From positions 1 through 64,000 of the forward strand of contig NC_007802.1 of assembly GCF_000013565.1 (NCBI RefSeq): a stretch of DNA of 64,000 nt, read 5' to 3'. How positions within the stretch are numbered: the stretch's first letter is position 1; every line of letters starts with the position of its first letter. Below are positions 55,003-64,000 of this stretch, piece by piece. The position numbers and the translations under genes were made by a program. Below the pieces are notes generated by a model that worked only from the letters and a program-made list of their open reading frames with translations, ran no database searches and was not told where the DNA came from. Source of the stretch: Jannaschia sp. CCS1 (GTDB lineage: Bacteria; Pseudomonadota; Alphaproteobacteria; Rhodobacterales; Rhodobacteraceae).

Positions 55003-55959
55003 CTAGTCCTTGGAAGGGGGCGCACCGTTTGGATCGGTGTCGGAGGCAAGTGCCGTTTCCGCGTCAGATTCCAGTGGCGCAGGTGCGGGAAGTTCCCCTT
55101 TGACTGCAGGGGTTTGGCCCATCAACATACGGGTGATCGTGATCAATTCATCGCGCATCCGGGCGCGGTGCGTCACTCGGTCCAGCATACCATGGTCCAG
55201 CAGGTACTCGGCGCGCTGGAACCCTTCGGGCAGTTTTTCCCGGATGGTCTGCTCGATCACACGGGGGCCCGCAAAACAGATCAGCGCGTTGGGCTCCGCG
55301 ATATGAACGTCGCCCAACATCGCGTAGGAGGCGGTGACGCCCCCTGTCGTTGGATGCGTGAGAACGACGATGTAGGGCAGGTTCGCCTCTTTCAGCATCT
55401 GAACCGCAACAGTGGTGCGGGGCATTTGCATGAGGCTCAGGATACCTTCCTGCATCCGCGCGCCACCGGCTGCGGAGAACAGAATAAGGGGGCGCTTCAA
55501 CGCCACCGCGCGTTCCGCTGCCGCGATGATGGCGTTTCCCACAAACATGCCCATGGACCCGCCCATGAACGAGAAATCCTGGGCGGCGGCGACGATGGGC
55601 GTACGGCCCATCTCCCCCTCGGCGACCAGCATGGCCTCGGCTTCCGACGTGGCGGTCCGGGCGGCTTTCATGCGGTCAGGATATTTCTTCTGGTCGCGGA
55701 ATTTGAGCGGGTCGGTCAGCGGTTCGGGCACCGTGATCTGGGTGAAGATGCCGTTGTCGAACAGCGCCGTGAACCTGTCGCGCGGGGTCAACGCCATATG
55801 GTGATCGCAATTGGTGCAGACGTTGAGATTGTCTGACAGCTCTCGGTGGAACAGCATGGTCCCGCATTCGGAGCACTTGGACCACAGGTTCTCGGGCGTC
55901 TCGCGGCGCGAAAAGATGGAGTTGATCCGAGGGCGGACGTAGTTGGAGATCCAGTTCAT
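55003..55959 (-). CDS. accD: Acetyl-CoA carboxylase carboxyltransferase subunit beta
   Basis: AccD with AccA transfers CO2 from biotin to acetyl-CoA, the first step of fatty acid synthesis. The 318-residue protein has a four-Cys zinc finger (C29, C32, C48, C51). The crotonase-fold region includes [20 protein letters not shown] and [14 protein letters not shown], then [19 protein letters not shown] and [13 protein letters not shown]. It is followed by folC, the common accD-folC arrangement. Confidence 0.97.
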   Translation of the reverse strand: MNWISNYVRPRINSIFSRRETPENLWSKCSECGTMLFHRELSDNLNVCTNCDHHMALTPRDRFTALFDNGIFTQITVPEPLTDPLKFRDQKKYPDRMKAARTATSEAEAMLVAEGEMGRTPIVAAAQDFSFMGGSMGMFVGNAIIAAAERAVALKRPLILFSAAGGARMQEGILSLMQMPRTTVAVQMLKEANLPYIVVLTHPTTGGVTASYAMLGDVHIAEPNALICFAGPRVIEQTIREKLPEGFQRAEYLLDHGMLDRVTHRARMRDELITITRMLMGQTPAVKGELPAPAPLESDAETALASDTDPNGAPPSKD

Positions 55960-56030
55960 GGGCGCGCTATCCGAAACATTGTCTTAAGCGCAAATATTGT
56001 GCGCGCGGGGGAATTGCAAACTCCGATGCG

Positions 56031-56912
56031 TCAGAGGCGGGTCACGGCAAGCCGGATCAGCACCCAGGTGGCCAGCGTCGTGCCCATATCCAGGAAGATC
56101 AGGGGTCGGATCTCTGCGGAGGCTGCCGACAAGGGGGCCGTGTAGAGGGCGAGACCCGAGAGGGGGCCATCCAAGGCCACGATCAGGATCGCCACGACAT
56201 TGTTGGCGAAATGGAAGCCCCAGGCGGCACCAATCGACCCGGTCTTGGCCGTCAGATCCGCCGCGAGCAGGCCAAAGAGGCCCGTGGCGGCCACAACATA
56301 GATCGCGTTGTCGCCCATCACCTCGGGCTGGTAGTGCAGAGACGCAAACAGAAGCGACGGCAGCACCATCCAAATCAGCGGAGAAGCGAAGCGCGCGGCC
56401 AGTTGCTGCTGGAGATAGCCCCGGAACAGCAGCTCCTCCGCGCCGGTTTGGATGAAGATGCCAACAAGCGCCATGGGCAGGAACGACAGCCACAGCGCCC
56501 GCTCCATCGCCGGTTCGATGCGGATATCATTGGGCAGCAGGAAGGACAGGCCGTATGCAAACACGCAAACGCCGGTGGCGACCAGGAAATGGCGGACGGT
56601 GCGCGGGAGGGGACCGAAGAGGCTGCCGACGCGGCGCCGATGCAACAGCATCACGGCCACCATCGGGCCGACAGCCATGCCGATGAAGGTGGCCAGGATC
56701 AGAAGCGTGCCGGTGGGGCCGCTCGCCTCCACCATCTCGGACGCCCAGGCTTGCACGCCGGCGGGGCCCGAGACCAGAAAAATGCCGCCAAATACCACAG
56801 CAATCCCGATGCCATAGATGAGCATCGACAGCACCAGACCCAGAAGGATACGCCAGATCTGAGGGTAGGCGCGGGCGGGCGCCACGAAGGGAGCGTGGGC
56901 GGAATACTGCAT
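56031..56912 (-). CDS. CPBP family intramembrane metalloprotease
   Basis: This 293-residue membrane protein has about eight helices and the CAAX protease/bacteriocin-processing (Abi, CPBP) motifs. Motif 1 is [14 protein letters not shown] with two Glu and Arg, motif 2 is [10 protein letters not shown] with its His, and motif 3 is WGFHFANN with His and Asn. It probably cleaves membrane proteins or peptides. No bacteriocin genes are nearby. It is divergent from ilvD. Confidence 0.9.
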   Translation of the reverse strand: MQYSAHAPFVAPARAYPQIWRILLGLVLSMLIYGIGIAVVFGGIFLVSGPAGVQAWASEMVEASGPTGTLLILATFIGMAVGPMVAVMLLHRRRVGSLFGPLPRTVRHFLVATGVCVFAYGLSFLLPNDIRIEPAMERALWLSFLPMALVGIFIQTGAEELLFRGYLQQQLAARFASPLIWMVLPSLLFASLHYQPEVMGDNAIYVVAATGLFGLLAADLTAKTGSIGAAWGFHFANNVVAILIVALDGPLSGLALYTAPLSAASAEIRPLIFLDMGTTLATWVLIRLAVTRL

Positions 56913-57091
56913 CGAGGGTGCCTTGTTGGTTCGGCGGTTATCGTCAGTCTACCGCGGCATGCCGGATCGTACAATTGGGCTTGTCGCCAATTTGGAGCGC
57001 GGTGCGCGGATCTCTCGAATGGCCGTCTCTCTTGCCCCTTCTGACGGGGCGCACTATCCCCAGACAAAGCCAAGTTTCAGGGAGACGCGCC

Positions 57092-58855
57092 ATGACCGCC
57101 AACAGGCCAGACAAATCCAGATTGCCCAGTCGCCATGTGACCGAAGGACCCGAGCGCGCGCCGCATCGGTCGTATTTCTACGCCATGGACCTGACACAGG
57201 AGCAGATCGACCAGCCATTCGTCGGCGTCGCCACCTGCTGGAACGAAGCGGCCCCTTGCAACATCGCGCTCAACTGGCAGGCGCAATCGGTGAAACGCGG
57301 TGTGGGTGAGGCGAACGGTACGCCGAGGGAATTCACCACGATCACCGTCACCGACGGCATTGCGATGGGGCATGAAGGGATGCGGTCCTCGCTGGCGTCG
57401 CGCGATGCGATCACCGACACGGTGGAACTGACGATGCGCGGCCACTGCTATGACGCATTGGTCGGGCTTGCCGGGTGCGACAAGTCCCTGCCCGGCATGA
57501 TGATGGCCATGGTGCGCCTGAACGTGCCGTCCGTCTTCATCTATGGCGGCACGATCCTTCCCGGCAAAGCGCCTGAAGTTGCCGACATTCCCGCCGAGTT
57601 TGCCAACCGTGACCTGACCGTGCAGGACATGTTCGAGGCCGTGGGCAAGTACCAGTCCGGCCAATTGAGCGAAGCCGCCCTGGAAGTTCTGGAACGCGTT
57701 GCCTGCCCGTCTGCGGGCGCCTGTGGCGGTCAGTTCACCGCCAACACCATGGCATGTGTGTCCGAGGCGATTGGTCTGGCAATGCTCAACTCCTCCGGGA
57801 TGCCTGCGCCTTACGAGGGGCGGAAGGAATTCGGCGAGGCAAGCGGTCGCGCGGTGATGAACCTGCTTGAAAAGAACATCCGCGCCCGTGACGTCGTCAC
57901 CCGCAAAGCGTTGGAGAATGCGGCCCGTGTTGTGGCGTGTACCGGGGGCTCCACCAATGCAGGTCTGCACCTTCCCGCGATTGCCCATGAGGCCGGAATC
58001 GACTTCGACCTCTTTGACGTCTGCGACATCTTCAAGGACACGCCCTACTTCGTCGACATGAAACCCGGCGGTCAGTATGTGGCGAAAGACCTCTATGAGG
58101 TGGGCGGCGTGCCAGTCGTGATGAAGGAGCTGTTGAAAGAGGGGCTGTTGCACGGCGATTGCCTCACTGCCTCTGGCGAGACGATGGAAGAGGCGCTCGA
58201 CAAGATCCAGGGCACGCCCGATGGCCGTGTGGTCCATACGGTCCAGAACCCGATCACCAGCACCGGCGGCGTGGTCGGCCTGCGCGGCAATCTCGCCGAA
58301 GAGGGTGCGATCGTGAAAGTTGCGGGCATGGATGAGGCAAGCCAGGTCTTCACCGGACCCGCGCGCGTGTTTGAATGCGAAGAAGACGCCTTTGCCGCCG
58401 TGAAGGCGCGCGGCTACGAGGAAGGCGAAGTCATTGTCATCCGCAATGAAGGGCCAAAGGGCGGCCCGGGCATGCGGGAAATGTTGGCGACGACGGCGGC
58501 ATTGTCGGGTCAGGGCATGGGCAAGAAGGTGGCCCTGATCACCGACGGCCGGTTCTCTGGTGCAACGCGGGGCTTCTGCGTCGGTCACGTGGGACCTGAG
58601 GCGGCTGTTGGCGGACCGATTGGTCTGCTGGAGAACAGCGACATGATCACCATCAATGCGCTGACGGGGGAACTGTCGGTTGCCTTGACCGAGGCGGAAT
58701 TGGCCGAGCGTCGGAAGGCCTGGGCCGGTCCGCGTGAGACAATGTACGCCTCTGGCGCGTTGTGGAAATACGCGCAATTGGTGGGAGAGGCGCGCTATGG
58801 CGCGGTGACCCATCCCGGCGGGGCCAAGGAAAAGCACGTCTATGCGGACATCTAG
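57092..58855 (+). CDS. ilvD: Dihydroxy-acid dehydratase
   Basis: IlvD is the Fe-S dehydratase of branched-chain amino acid and pantothenate synthesis. The 587-residue protein has [17 protein letters not shown] and [38 protein letters not shown] supplies Fe-S-ligand cysteines, and [25 protein letters not shown] lies near the C-terminus. ATG 57092 follows AGGGAGA. It overlaps the lipoprotein gene by 14 bases. ilvA starts at 63450. Confidence 0.96.
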   Translation: MTANRPDKSRLPSRHVTEGPERAPHRSYFYAMDLTQEQIDQPFVGVATCWNEAAPCNIALNWQAQSVKRGVGEANGTPREFTTITVTDGIAMGHEGMRSSLASRDAITDTVELTMRGHCYDALVGLAGCDKSLPGMMMAMVRLNVPSVFIYGGTILPGKAPEVADIPAEFANRDLTVQDMFEAVGKYQSGQLSEAALEVLERVACPSAGACGGQFTANTMACVSEAIGLAMLNSSGMPAPYEGRKEFGEASGRAVMNLLEKNIRARDVVTRKALENAARVVACTGGSTNAGLHLPAIAHEAGIDFDLFDVCDIFKDTPYFVDMKPGGQYVAKDLYEVGGVPVVMKELLKEGLLHGDCLTASGETMEEALDKIQGTPDGRVVHTVQNPITSTGGVVGLRGNLAEEGAIVKVAGMDEASQVFTGPARVFECEEDAFAAVKARGYEEGEVIVIRNEGPKGGPGMREMLATTAALSGQGMGKKVALITDGRFSGATRGFCVGHVGPEAAVGGPIGLLENSDMITINALTGELSVALTEAELAERRKAWAGPRETMYASGALWKYAQLVGEARYGAVTHPGGAKEKHVYADI

Positions 58856-59555
58856 GCGGCTTCGCCGCGGGGCGCTGCTCCTCGGGCCTGCGGCCCTCCT
58901 CGCGGCGTGCGTGGGGCTCGGGGGCGGAGACGACGCGCCCCGTGAGGTGCAGGTCACCGCTGACGCCGTGACGATTACCGGGCCGCGCGGGTTCTGCGTT
59001 GACCCAACGGCTGTGCGAAACACTGACGACACGGGGTTTGTGCTTCTTGGCAATTGCGCGGCGATCTCGGGCTCGGCCCGTGCCGGGCAACCGGATGTGC
59101 CTGCAGTTTTGACGGCCGCTGTGTCTGCCCCGTCATCGGGCGGCGGCCTGACCGCTAACCTCGATGCATTGGAGACGTTCTTCCAATCCGACGACGGGCG
59201 CGCGTTGCTCAGCCGGTCTGGGGACGCGTCTACCGTGCAGATCCTGGATACGCGGCGGCAGGCGGGCATGTTTCTGCTGCATGCCCGTGACAGCAGTGCG
59301 GGCGAGGTTGTTGGCGTGGCCTCGGACTACTGGCGTGCCTATCTCGACGTCGGCACCCGTCTGGCCACGTTATCGGTTCTGGCGCTGGAGGATGCGGAGG
59401 TGAGCAACGCACAGGTCCTCAGCACGCTGACGCAATTTGCCACCGCCGTGCAGGCGGCGAACCCTGTCGTCGGCGCGGCAGAGCTGCCACAGGGTACGGC
59501 CGAAGAGGTGACACCCCCCTTCCGCGAAGGCTTATTTGCGCGGATATTCCAGTAA
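58842..59555 (+). CDS. Putative lipoprotein of unknown function
   Basis: This 237-residue protein has a basic N-terminus and lipobox LLAAC (Cys at 23, in [15 protein letters not shown]), so it is probably lipid-anchored. The mature part includes [14 protein letters not shown] and [10 protein letters not shown] (two further Cys) and a helical C-terminal half. No domain is recognised. ATG 58842 lies inside the end of ilvD with an AAGGA site, so translation is coupled. It is followed by two conserved unknown genes in the same direction. Confidence 0.8.
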   Translation: MRTSRRLRRGALLLGPAALLAACVGLGGGDDAPREVQVTADAVTITGPRGFCVDPTAVRNTDDTGFVLLGNCAAISGSARAGQPDVPAVLTAAVSAPSSGGGLTANLDALETFFQSDDGRALLSRSGDASTVQILDTRRQAGMFLLHARDSSAGEVVGVASDYWRAYLDVGTRLATLSVLALEDAEVSNAQVLSTLTQFATAVQAANPVVGAAELPQGTAEEVTPPFREGLFARIFQ

Positions 59556-59620
59556 CCAAACACCAACAGACATCTGCTATACGGGTGCAAGACGGCGTTG
59601 GGGTGCGAAGGACAGCAGTG

Positions 59621-60394
59621 ATGGGTCAGGAATTTCCTGGAATTTTTGGTGGGTTTGGCCTGGGCCAGACCCTCAAACGCTGGCAACGCGCCCTGCGCGC
59701 GCCCACGGACCTGTCCTCGGCTGATCTGAAACGTATGAACGATGACATCCGGGGGATGCGCGACCGCCTGGATGTGATGGCGGCGCAATCCCGATCCGAG
59801 CTGCTGTCGCGGCGCGCGGGATCTGACGGGATTGATCGGCCGGATCAATGTGATTGGGCGGACCGGCCCGCGCCTTGGTGTGAAGAAATGCGCCCCCATG
59901 GGATCGTTGGCCTGAACTCCCCCCAACCTCTGACCGGCGGAGCGAAGGTGTTTCACGATGCGACCCATGCCGAGATGAGCCTGCGACAGGACCCCGCGCC
60001 CCACTGGGTGGACGGCGCGCAATTTGGCCTGGTTCTGGAGGTTTACCGCTTTGACGGATCCTTCGTCTCTTTCGTGCAAGATCTGGCACCGGAGGCGCTG
60101 GTGGGCCTGACGCGCAACCACTTTATCACCGTTGCCCTTGTGGCCGACCGTGAGCAACCGGTGGAAATCTACGCGCGCCTCAACATCCAGCACGGACCGA
60201 ATGTGGAACAGATAGTGCGCCAGCTGGAATTCGATGACGTCAACGGACGGGCGGAATTCGACCTCGCCTATACAAAGATCAACGAAAAGCGGCTGGAAAG
60301 GGCCTGGCTGGATCTGATCGTGGAAGGTCCGAAAATGACGCGCATCGCGCTGTGGGACATGGTCATACTCCGCGCACCCCGGGCCGATTTCTAG
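59621..60394 (+). CDS. Conserved protein of unknown function (DUF6478-like)
   Basis: This 257-residue cytoplasmic protein starts MGQEFPGIFGGFGLGQTLKRW. A helical, arginine-rich segment (SADLKRMNDDIRGMRDRLDVM) precedes a beta-rich C-terminal domain ending ALWDMVILRAPRADF. I believe it is a Rhodobacteraceae family catalogued as DUF6478, but I am not certain of the number. It is 65 bases from the lipoprotein gene and 26 from the next gene. Confidence 0.7.
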   Translation: MGQEFPGIFGGFGLGQTLKRWQRALRAPTDLSSADLKRMNDDIRGMRDRLDVMAAQSRSELLSRRAGSDGIDRPDQCDWADRPAPWCEEMRPHGIVGLNSPQPLTGGAKVFHDATHAEMSLRQDPAPHWVDGAQFGLVLEVYRFDGSFVSFVQDLAPEALVGLTRNHFITVALVADREQPVEIYARLNIQHGPNVEQIVRQLEFDDVNGRAEFDLAYTKINEKRLERAWLDLIVEGPKMTRIALWDMVILRAPRADF

Positions 60395-60420
60395 GCCGGG
60401 CATTACCAAAGGAACAGGAT

Positions 60421-60792
60421 ATGGCTGAAGCACTGGTGCGCACGGTATTACAAGCAGGACGTTATGAAGGCGTGCTGACCGGCGCGGGGCAGACCGAGAT
60501 TGAGGCGCTTCACAAGGGCCGCATCGTCGGGGTGGCGCAGGTCACGGCGCATCCGTCCGAACAGGGCGCGCTGCATGTGGCGCTGGATCTGCCGCCGGAT
60601 GTGCTAAGCGACGGCGTGCAGGTCGTGGGCCTGAGGTCGACGGCAACCGGTGAGGTTCTGGACCGGGTCACGCTGATGGCGGGATCGGCGCTGGACGAAG
60701 ACATTCGCGGCGAACTGGTGCTGTTGCGCGAGGAGTTGGAAATGCTCAAACGCGCGTTTCGGCGCCATTGTGCGGATACGGGGCAGGACTGA
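60421..60792 (+). CDS. Conserved protein of unknown function
   Basis: This 123-residue protein starts MAEALVRTVLQAGRYEGVL with an AAAGGA site. It is beta-rich in the first 85 residues and ends in a charged helix (GELVLLREELEMLKRAFRRHC) that may be a coiled coil. It has no signal peptide. It is the last gene of the ilvD-lipoprotein-59621-60421 run and probably works with the gene before it; function unknown. Confidence 0.68.
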   Translation: MAEALVRTVLQAGRYEGVLTGAGQTEIEALHKGRIVGVAQVTAHPSEQGALHVALDLPPDVLSDGVQVVGLRSTATGEVLDRVTLMAGSALDEDIRGELVLLREELEMLKRAFRRHCADTGQD

Positions 60793-61088
60793 ACGCCCGT
60801 CTTAACCTCAGCCTAGAAGAACACACCTCAATCTGCGTTGTTCACCGAGTCGCACACAATATTTCGTATGAGCCTGTGGATAACGGACTCGACTCTTACA
60901 ACTTCCTATGAAATTAATGAGACGTCTCAAGTTGCTGCTTGAGACGTCTCGACTGCCGCATTTGGCAGAGTGCTTTCGCATCGTGATTCTCACGGAATAT
61001 GGCTCTCTCGTCAAGCATTAAGCGGTGGACTAATCGCCACCACACCTTTCGTCTGGTGGCATCCTCTAGGATGAAAGACCACTAAAAA
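60793..61088. promoter_or_regulatory. 296-base gap with inverted repeat and DnaA-box match
   Basis: No gene is visible. It has TGTGGATAA (60875-60883), a perfect DnaA box on the minus strand. It also has a perfect 12-bp inverted repeat: GAGACGTCTCAA at 60919-60930 and TTGAGACGTCTC at 60939-60950. Composition is more A+T-rich than the surroundings. A run of CCACC/GGTGG dyads occurs at 61023-61060. Confidence 0.5.
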
Positions 61089-61268
61089 ATGTTCTATTTT
61101 CTCTACAAGGACGTAAACCGTCATTGGCGCTGGACCCTCTTTGCCGCGAACCATCAAAAGATCGCAAATTCAGGCGAAGGTTACTACAACAAAGCTGATT
61201 GCCTTTCAGCAATCAATCTTGTGAAAAGTTCAACACTTGCCCCGGTAAGAGAACAGCAACAAGCGTAG
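61089..61268 (+). CDS. Small DUF1508 (YegP-like) protein
   Basis: This 59-residue protein starts MFYFLYKDVNRHWRWTLFAA, then NHQKIANSGEGYYNKADCLSA, matching a single DUF1508/YegP domain. That family has the pattern '.FyfklKd..g.WrW.l.a.NG.iia.SgEgY.sk..c..aI..vk'. The fold is a small alpha/beta unit of unknown function, often duplicated. It is too short to be noticed by length-limited gene finding. The ATG lacks a strong ribosome site. Composition is A+T-richer than the core genes, hinting at transfer. Confidence 0.8.
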   Translation: MFYFLYKDVNRHWRWTLFAANHQKIANSGEGYYNKADCLSAINLVKSSTLAPVREQQQA

Positions 61269-61282
61269 CCAGGAAATAGTGA

Positions 61283-61297
61283 GCCCCTAAAAGGGGC
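61283..61297. terminator. Hairpin between the DUF1508 gene and argG
   Basis: GCCCCT-AAA-AGGGGC forms a perfect 6-bp stem between two convergent stops (61268 and 61301). No T-run follows on either strand, so it may be a weak bidirectional terminator or stabilising hairpin. Confidence 0.4.
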
Positions 61298-61300
61298 GCA

Positions 61301-62524
61301 CTAACTTCCGTTAAACTTGCGATTGCGGGCGGACAGCAACTTAAGGCGCAGCGCGTTGAGCTGAATGAAGCCCTGGGCATCGGATTGGTCATAGGCTCCC
61401 ATGTCTTCCTCAAACGTGACGTGGGCCTCTGAGTAGAGGGAATGGTCAGACCAGCGGGCAACGCAGCGCGCGGCCCCTTTATAGAGTTTCAGGCGAACGG
61501 TGCCGGTGACATGCTCTTGGCTTTTGTCGATCAGCGCTTGCAGCATTTCCCGCTCGGGCGAGAACCAGAAACCGTTGTAAATCAGCTCTGCATAGCGCGG
61601 CATGATGCTGTCCTTGAGATGGCCGGACGCCCCATCGAGGGTGATCTGCTCGATCCCCCGGTGCGCTTCCAGCAGGACCGTACCGCCGGGCGTCTCGTAG
61701 ATGCCGCGGGATTTCATGCCGACGAAGCGGTTTTCCACCAGATCAAGGATGCCGATGCCGTGCTTGCCGCCCAGGCGGTTCAGCTCGGTCAGGATCGTGG
61801 CCGGGCTCATCGGCTCGCCATTGATCGCGACGGCGTCGCCCTTCTCGAAGGTGATCTCTACCATCTCGGGCGTGTCGGGCGCGTCCTCCGGGCGGGTGAT
61901 GCGCTGGAGGATATGGTCAGGCGCTTCCTCGGCCGGATCCTCCAGCATCTTGCCCTCGGATGAGGTGTGCAGAAGGTTTGCGTCGACGCTGAACGGGGCC
62001 TCCCCACGCTTGTCCTTGGCAATCGGGATCTGATGCTTTTCGGCGAACTCGATCAGCTTTGTCCGGCTTCCCAGCTCCCACTTTCGCCAGGGCGCGATCA
62101 CCTCGATTTCAGGGTTGAGCGAATAGGCGCAAAGTTCAAACCGGACCTGATCATTGCCCTTGCCCGTCGCACCATGGGACACGGCATCGGCCCCGGTTTC
62201 CTCGGCAATCTCCACCAGCCGCTTGGAGATCAGAGGGCGCGCGATGGAGGTGCCCAGAAGGTACAACCCCTCATACAGCGCGTTGGCGCGGAACATCGGG
62301 AAGACGAAATCACGCACGAATTCCTCGCGCAGGTCCTCCACATAGATGCCCGCGGCCCCCATCATCTCGGCCTTCTTGCGGGCAGGCTCCAACTCTTCCC
62401 CCTGGCCCAGATCGGCGGTGAAGGTCACCACCTCGCAGCCATATTCCGTCTGCAACCATTTCAGGATGATCGAGGTATCAAGGCCGCCGGAATAGGCGAG
62501 CACAACCTTTTTGGGCGCTGACAT
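61301..62524 (-). CDS. argG: Argininosuccinate synthase
   Basis: ArgG joins citrulline and aspartate using ATP in arginine synthesis. The 407-residue protein has the PP-loop [18 protein letters not shown] near the N-terminus. Further on are [19 protein letters not shown] and [25 protein letters not shown], spanning residues around 150-165 and 255-280. ATG 62524 matches the family start [14 protein letters not shown]. It is divergent from the membrane protein at 62605. Confidence 0.97.
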   Translation of the reverse strand: MSAPKKVVLAYSGGLDTSIILKWLQTEYGCEVVTFTADLGQGEELEPARKKAEMMGAAGIYVEDLREEFVRDFVFPMFRANALYEGLYLLGTSIARPLISKRLVEIAEETGADAVSHGATGKGNDQVRFELCAYSLNPEIEVIAPWRKWELGSRTKLIEFAEKHQIPIAKDKRGEAPFSVDANLLHTSSEGKMLEDPAEEAPDHILQRITRPEDAPDTPEMVEITFEKGDAVAINGEPMSPATILTELNRLGGKHGIGILDLVENRFVGMKSRGIYETPGGTVLLEAHRGIEQITLDGASGHLKDSIMPRYAELIYNGFWFSPEREMLQALIDKSQEHVTGTVRLKLYKGAARCVARWSDHSLYSEAHVTFEEDMGAYDQSDAQGFIQLNALRLKLLSARNRKFNGS

Positions 62525-62604
62525 GGGGAACACTCCGTAAGTAGCGATTGACCGCAGCGGCGATACCGGGTTTTCAAGGGGCAAGCAAGCAAGTGGAGCG
62601 CCCC

Positions 62605-63411
62605 ATGGATTACGGTTATCAACTCCTCCGACACGTCATCGCGCAGGTCTTCGGCAATCTGGGGGCAGCGGCGCGGATCACCGTGATCCCCATTCTTCTC
62701 GCCTACGCGATTTGTGGCGTGATCCTCTACAGCATCGTTGGCGCATTCCTCTTTGAAATGGCCAGCCAAGGGCCCATCCTTCCGGGCCAACCACAACCCA
62801 TCCCCTTTTCGTCAGAAGCTGAGGCGGCAACATTTGCCGGGCGCTTCTTTCTGGCAATCTTGCTTTGCCTGCCGATTTTTCTGGTCTTCTACGCCTGGGC
62901 TGCCGTGGGCTGGCACCGCTACGTCCTGCTGGAGGAACTTCCGTCCGGCGTCACGGCGCGCTGGAGCTGGCCGATCATCAAGGGGTATGTGGGTGCGGTC
63001 CTGCGCTTGATTCTGATGTCGCTCCTGATCGCGTTCGCTGCGGCTATTGTGATCGGCATCCTCCTGTCGGTGATCCCTTCCCCGGGTCTCGCAGTCTTCT
63101 TGCAGGTGGGGACAACGATTGGTTTCACTTGGATTTTCACCCGCCTCGGGCTTGTCCTGCCGTCTGCTGCGCTGGGGATCTACATGAAAATGGGGGATAG
63201 CTGGTCCGCGACCGCGCCGGTGTCGAGTGCGATCCTCCTGCCGATCATCGTCATCCCCCTCGCGTTTTTTCTGTTGAGCGCTGCGTCGGGTCTCCTTGGT
63301 ATCATCGGCCTTGTCCTGACGCTTGTGCTGATATGGATCCAATTGCTGGTGAACCTGGCGCTGATGACCACGCTTTACGGCAATCTGATCGAAGGACGTC
63401 AGTTGAACTGA
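62605..63411 (+). CDS. Multi-pass membrane protein of unknown function
   Basis: This 268-residue protein starts [22 protein letters not shown] and has six predicted membrane helices, including [24 protein letters not shown] and [23 protein letters not shown]. These lie in the N- and C-terminal thirds. The layout, with an amphipathic start then six helices, is like glycerophosphoryl diester phosphodiesterase membrane-region or YIP1-like families, but no motif settles it. GGAG precedes the ATG. Confidence 0.72.
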   Translation: MDYGYQLLRHVIAQVFGNLGAAARITVIPILLAYAICGVILYSIVGAFLFEMASQGPILPGQPQPIPFSSEAEAATFAGRFFLAILLCLPIFLVFYAWAAVGWHRYVLLEELPSGVTARWSWPIIKGYVGAVLRLILMSLLIAFAAAIVIGILLSVIPSPGLAVFLQVGTTIGFTWIFTRLGLVLPSAALGIYMKMGDSWSATAPVSSAILLPIIVIPLAFFLLSAASGLLGIIGLVLTLVLIWIQLLVNLALMTTLYGNLIEGRQLN

Positions 63412-63449
63412 GGCTGGACTTGACCGCCGGGACGGGCCAAGCCGTTGGC

Positions 63450-64000
63450 ATGACAGATTTTGCCATTGCCGCCAAAGCCACGACCGCCGCGCTCAGGGAC
63501 CTGTTCCCTGCCACGCCGCTGTTGAAAAACGCCTATCTGAGCGAGCGTTTTGGCGCGGACATTTGGCTGAAGCGCGAAGATCTTAGCCCGGTCCGCTCCT
63601 ACAAGTTGCGTGGTGCGTTCAACGCCATGCGCAAGGTGCGCGCGGAGCGGCCCGAATTGGTGGATTTCGTCTGTGCCAGCGCGGGCAATCACGCCCAGGG
63701 CGTGGCCTATGTCTGTGCCCATTTCGGCGTGCGCGGCAGGGTTTACATGCCGGTCACAACGCCTGATCAAAAGATTCTGAAAACGCGCACTTTCGGGGGC
63801 GATGCCGTAGAGATTGTGTTGGAAGGCGATTTCTTCGATGAAACCCAGGCCGCTGCGAAAGCCTATTGCGCAGAGGTCGGCGCCCATTTTCTGTCGCCCT
63901 TCGACGATCCGGATGTGATCGAGGGGCAAGCCTCCGTCGCGGTTGAGATGTTGGAGCAGTTGGGTCGCGCGCCCGATCATCTGGTGCTGCCCGTAGGTGG
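63450..64000 (+). CDS. ilvA: Threonine dehydratase, 5' part (runs off the window)
   Basis: IlvA deaminates threonine to 2-oxobutyrate, the first step of isoleucine synthesis. Visible are 183 residues: TPLLKNAYLSERFGADIWLKREDLSPVRSYKLRGAFN across residues 22-58, whose Lys in SYKLRG binds PLP, and CASAGNHAQGVAYVCAHFG. The sequence ends at the start of the glycine-rich phosphate loop (LVLPVGG). The C-terminal regulatory domain, if present, is beyond the window. ilvD lies 4.6 kb upstream. Confidence 0.93.
   Translation, partial: MTDFAIAAKATTAALRDLFPATPLLKNAYLSERFGADIWLKREDLSPVRSYKLRGAFNAMRKVRAERPELVDFVCASAGNHAQGVAYVCAHFGVRGRVYMPVTTPDQKILKTRTFGGDAVEIVLEGDFFDETQAAAKAYCAEVGAHFLSPFDDPDVIEGQASVAVEMLEQLGRAPDHLVLPVG

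Noticed and set aside
60808-61014. A 68-codon open frame on the minus strand in the gap before the DUF1508 gene
   Set aside because: It runs through the inverted repeat, has no ribosome site and no recognisable motif.

Overview
The window looks like a chromosomal segment of an alphaproteobacterium of the Rhodobacterales (Roseobacter/Rhodobacteraceae type). This rests on several things: dnaA-dnaN-recF-gyrB at the left end, a VPLPA-CTERM protein, a Hint/RTX protein, a TspO homologue, GC-rich codon use, and a dispersed CCAAGATGAAG-type intergenic repeat that I recognise from this family. The window begins 47 bases before dnaA, so base 1 may be the conventional chromosome start; no origin is visible.

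Layout. 0-7.1 kb: replication genes dnaA, dnaN, recF, gyrB and a DUF2461 protein. 7.1-9.1 kb: a curli-like cassette (curlin-repeat protein, CsgH-like chaperone, second curlin-repeat protein) behind a 428-base regulatory region and closed by a terminator. 9.1-18.7 kb: MFS transporter, RTX/Hint protein, TrhO, a two-gene module of unknown function, pncA, an MscS channel, a glycine-amidinotransferase-like enzyme, LysE exporter, THUMP RNA methyltransferase, VPLPA-CTERM protein. 18.7-24.8 kb: AGCS symporter with a universal stress protein, pncB, then a more A+T-rich accessory islet (orphan membrane protein and a ParD/ParE toxin-antitoxin pair), then arfB. Upstream of arfB lies an unusual leader: an 18-codon ORF whose Shine-Dalgarno region is complementary to the last 15 bases of 16S rRNA, followed by mutually exclusive pairings and a terminator. 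25-33.7 kb: queuosine-precursor transporter, sseA/GNAT/aminotransferase operon, dapA/MFS/smpB operon, soluble lytic transglycosylase, TspO. 33.7-35.1 kb: two small paralogous exported proteins.

35.1-41.6 kb: the canonical rimP-nusA-ylxR-infB operon and two tandem I78-type inhibitor-like proteins. 41.6-48.9 kb: formaldehyde detoxification enzymes (adhC and fghA, separated by about 4.6 kb), acetyltransferases, a NYN/LOTUS protein, a TetR regulator divergent from an AEC transporter with a palindromic site between them, and a HAD phosphatase. 48.9-60.8 kb: ornithine-cyclodeaminase-like protein, MFS transporter, zapE, CatA-like acetyltransferase, folC-accD, a CPBP protease, ilvD followed by a lipoprotein and two conserved unknowns. 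60.8-64 kb: an intergenic region with a perfect 12-bp inverted repeat and a DnaA-box match, a 59-residue DUF1508 protein, argG, a membrane protein, and the 5' part of ilvA.

Most of the window is ordinary core genome. The parts least explained are the arfB leader, the curli-like cassette without secretion genes, the islet at 22.6-24.3 kb, the two small exported paralogues, and the family-specific repeats. I saw no rRNA, tRNA, CRISPR array or insertion sequence.
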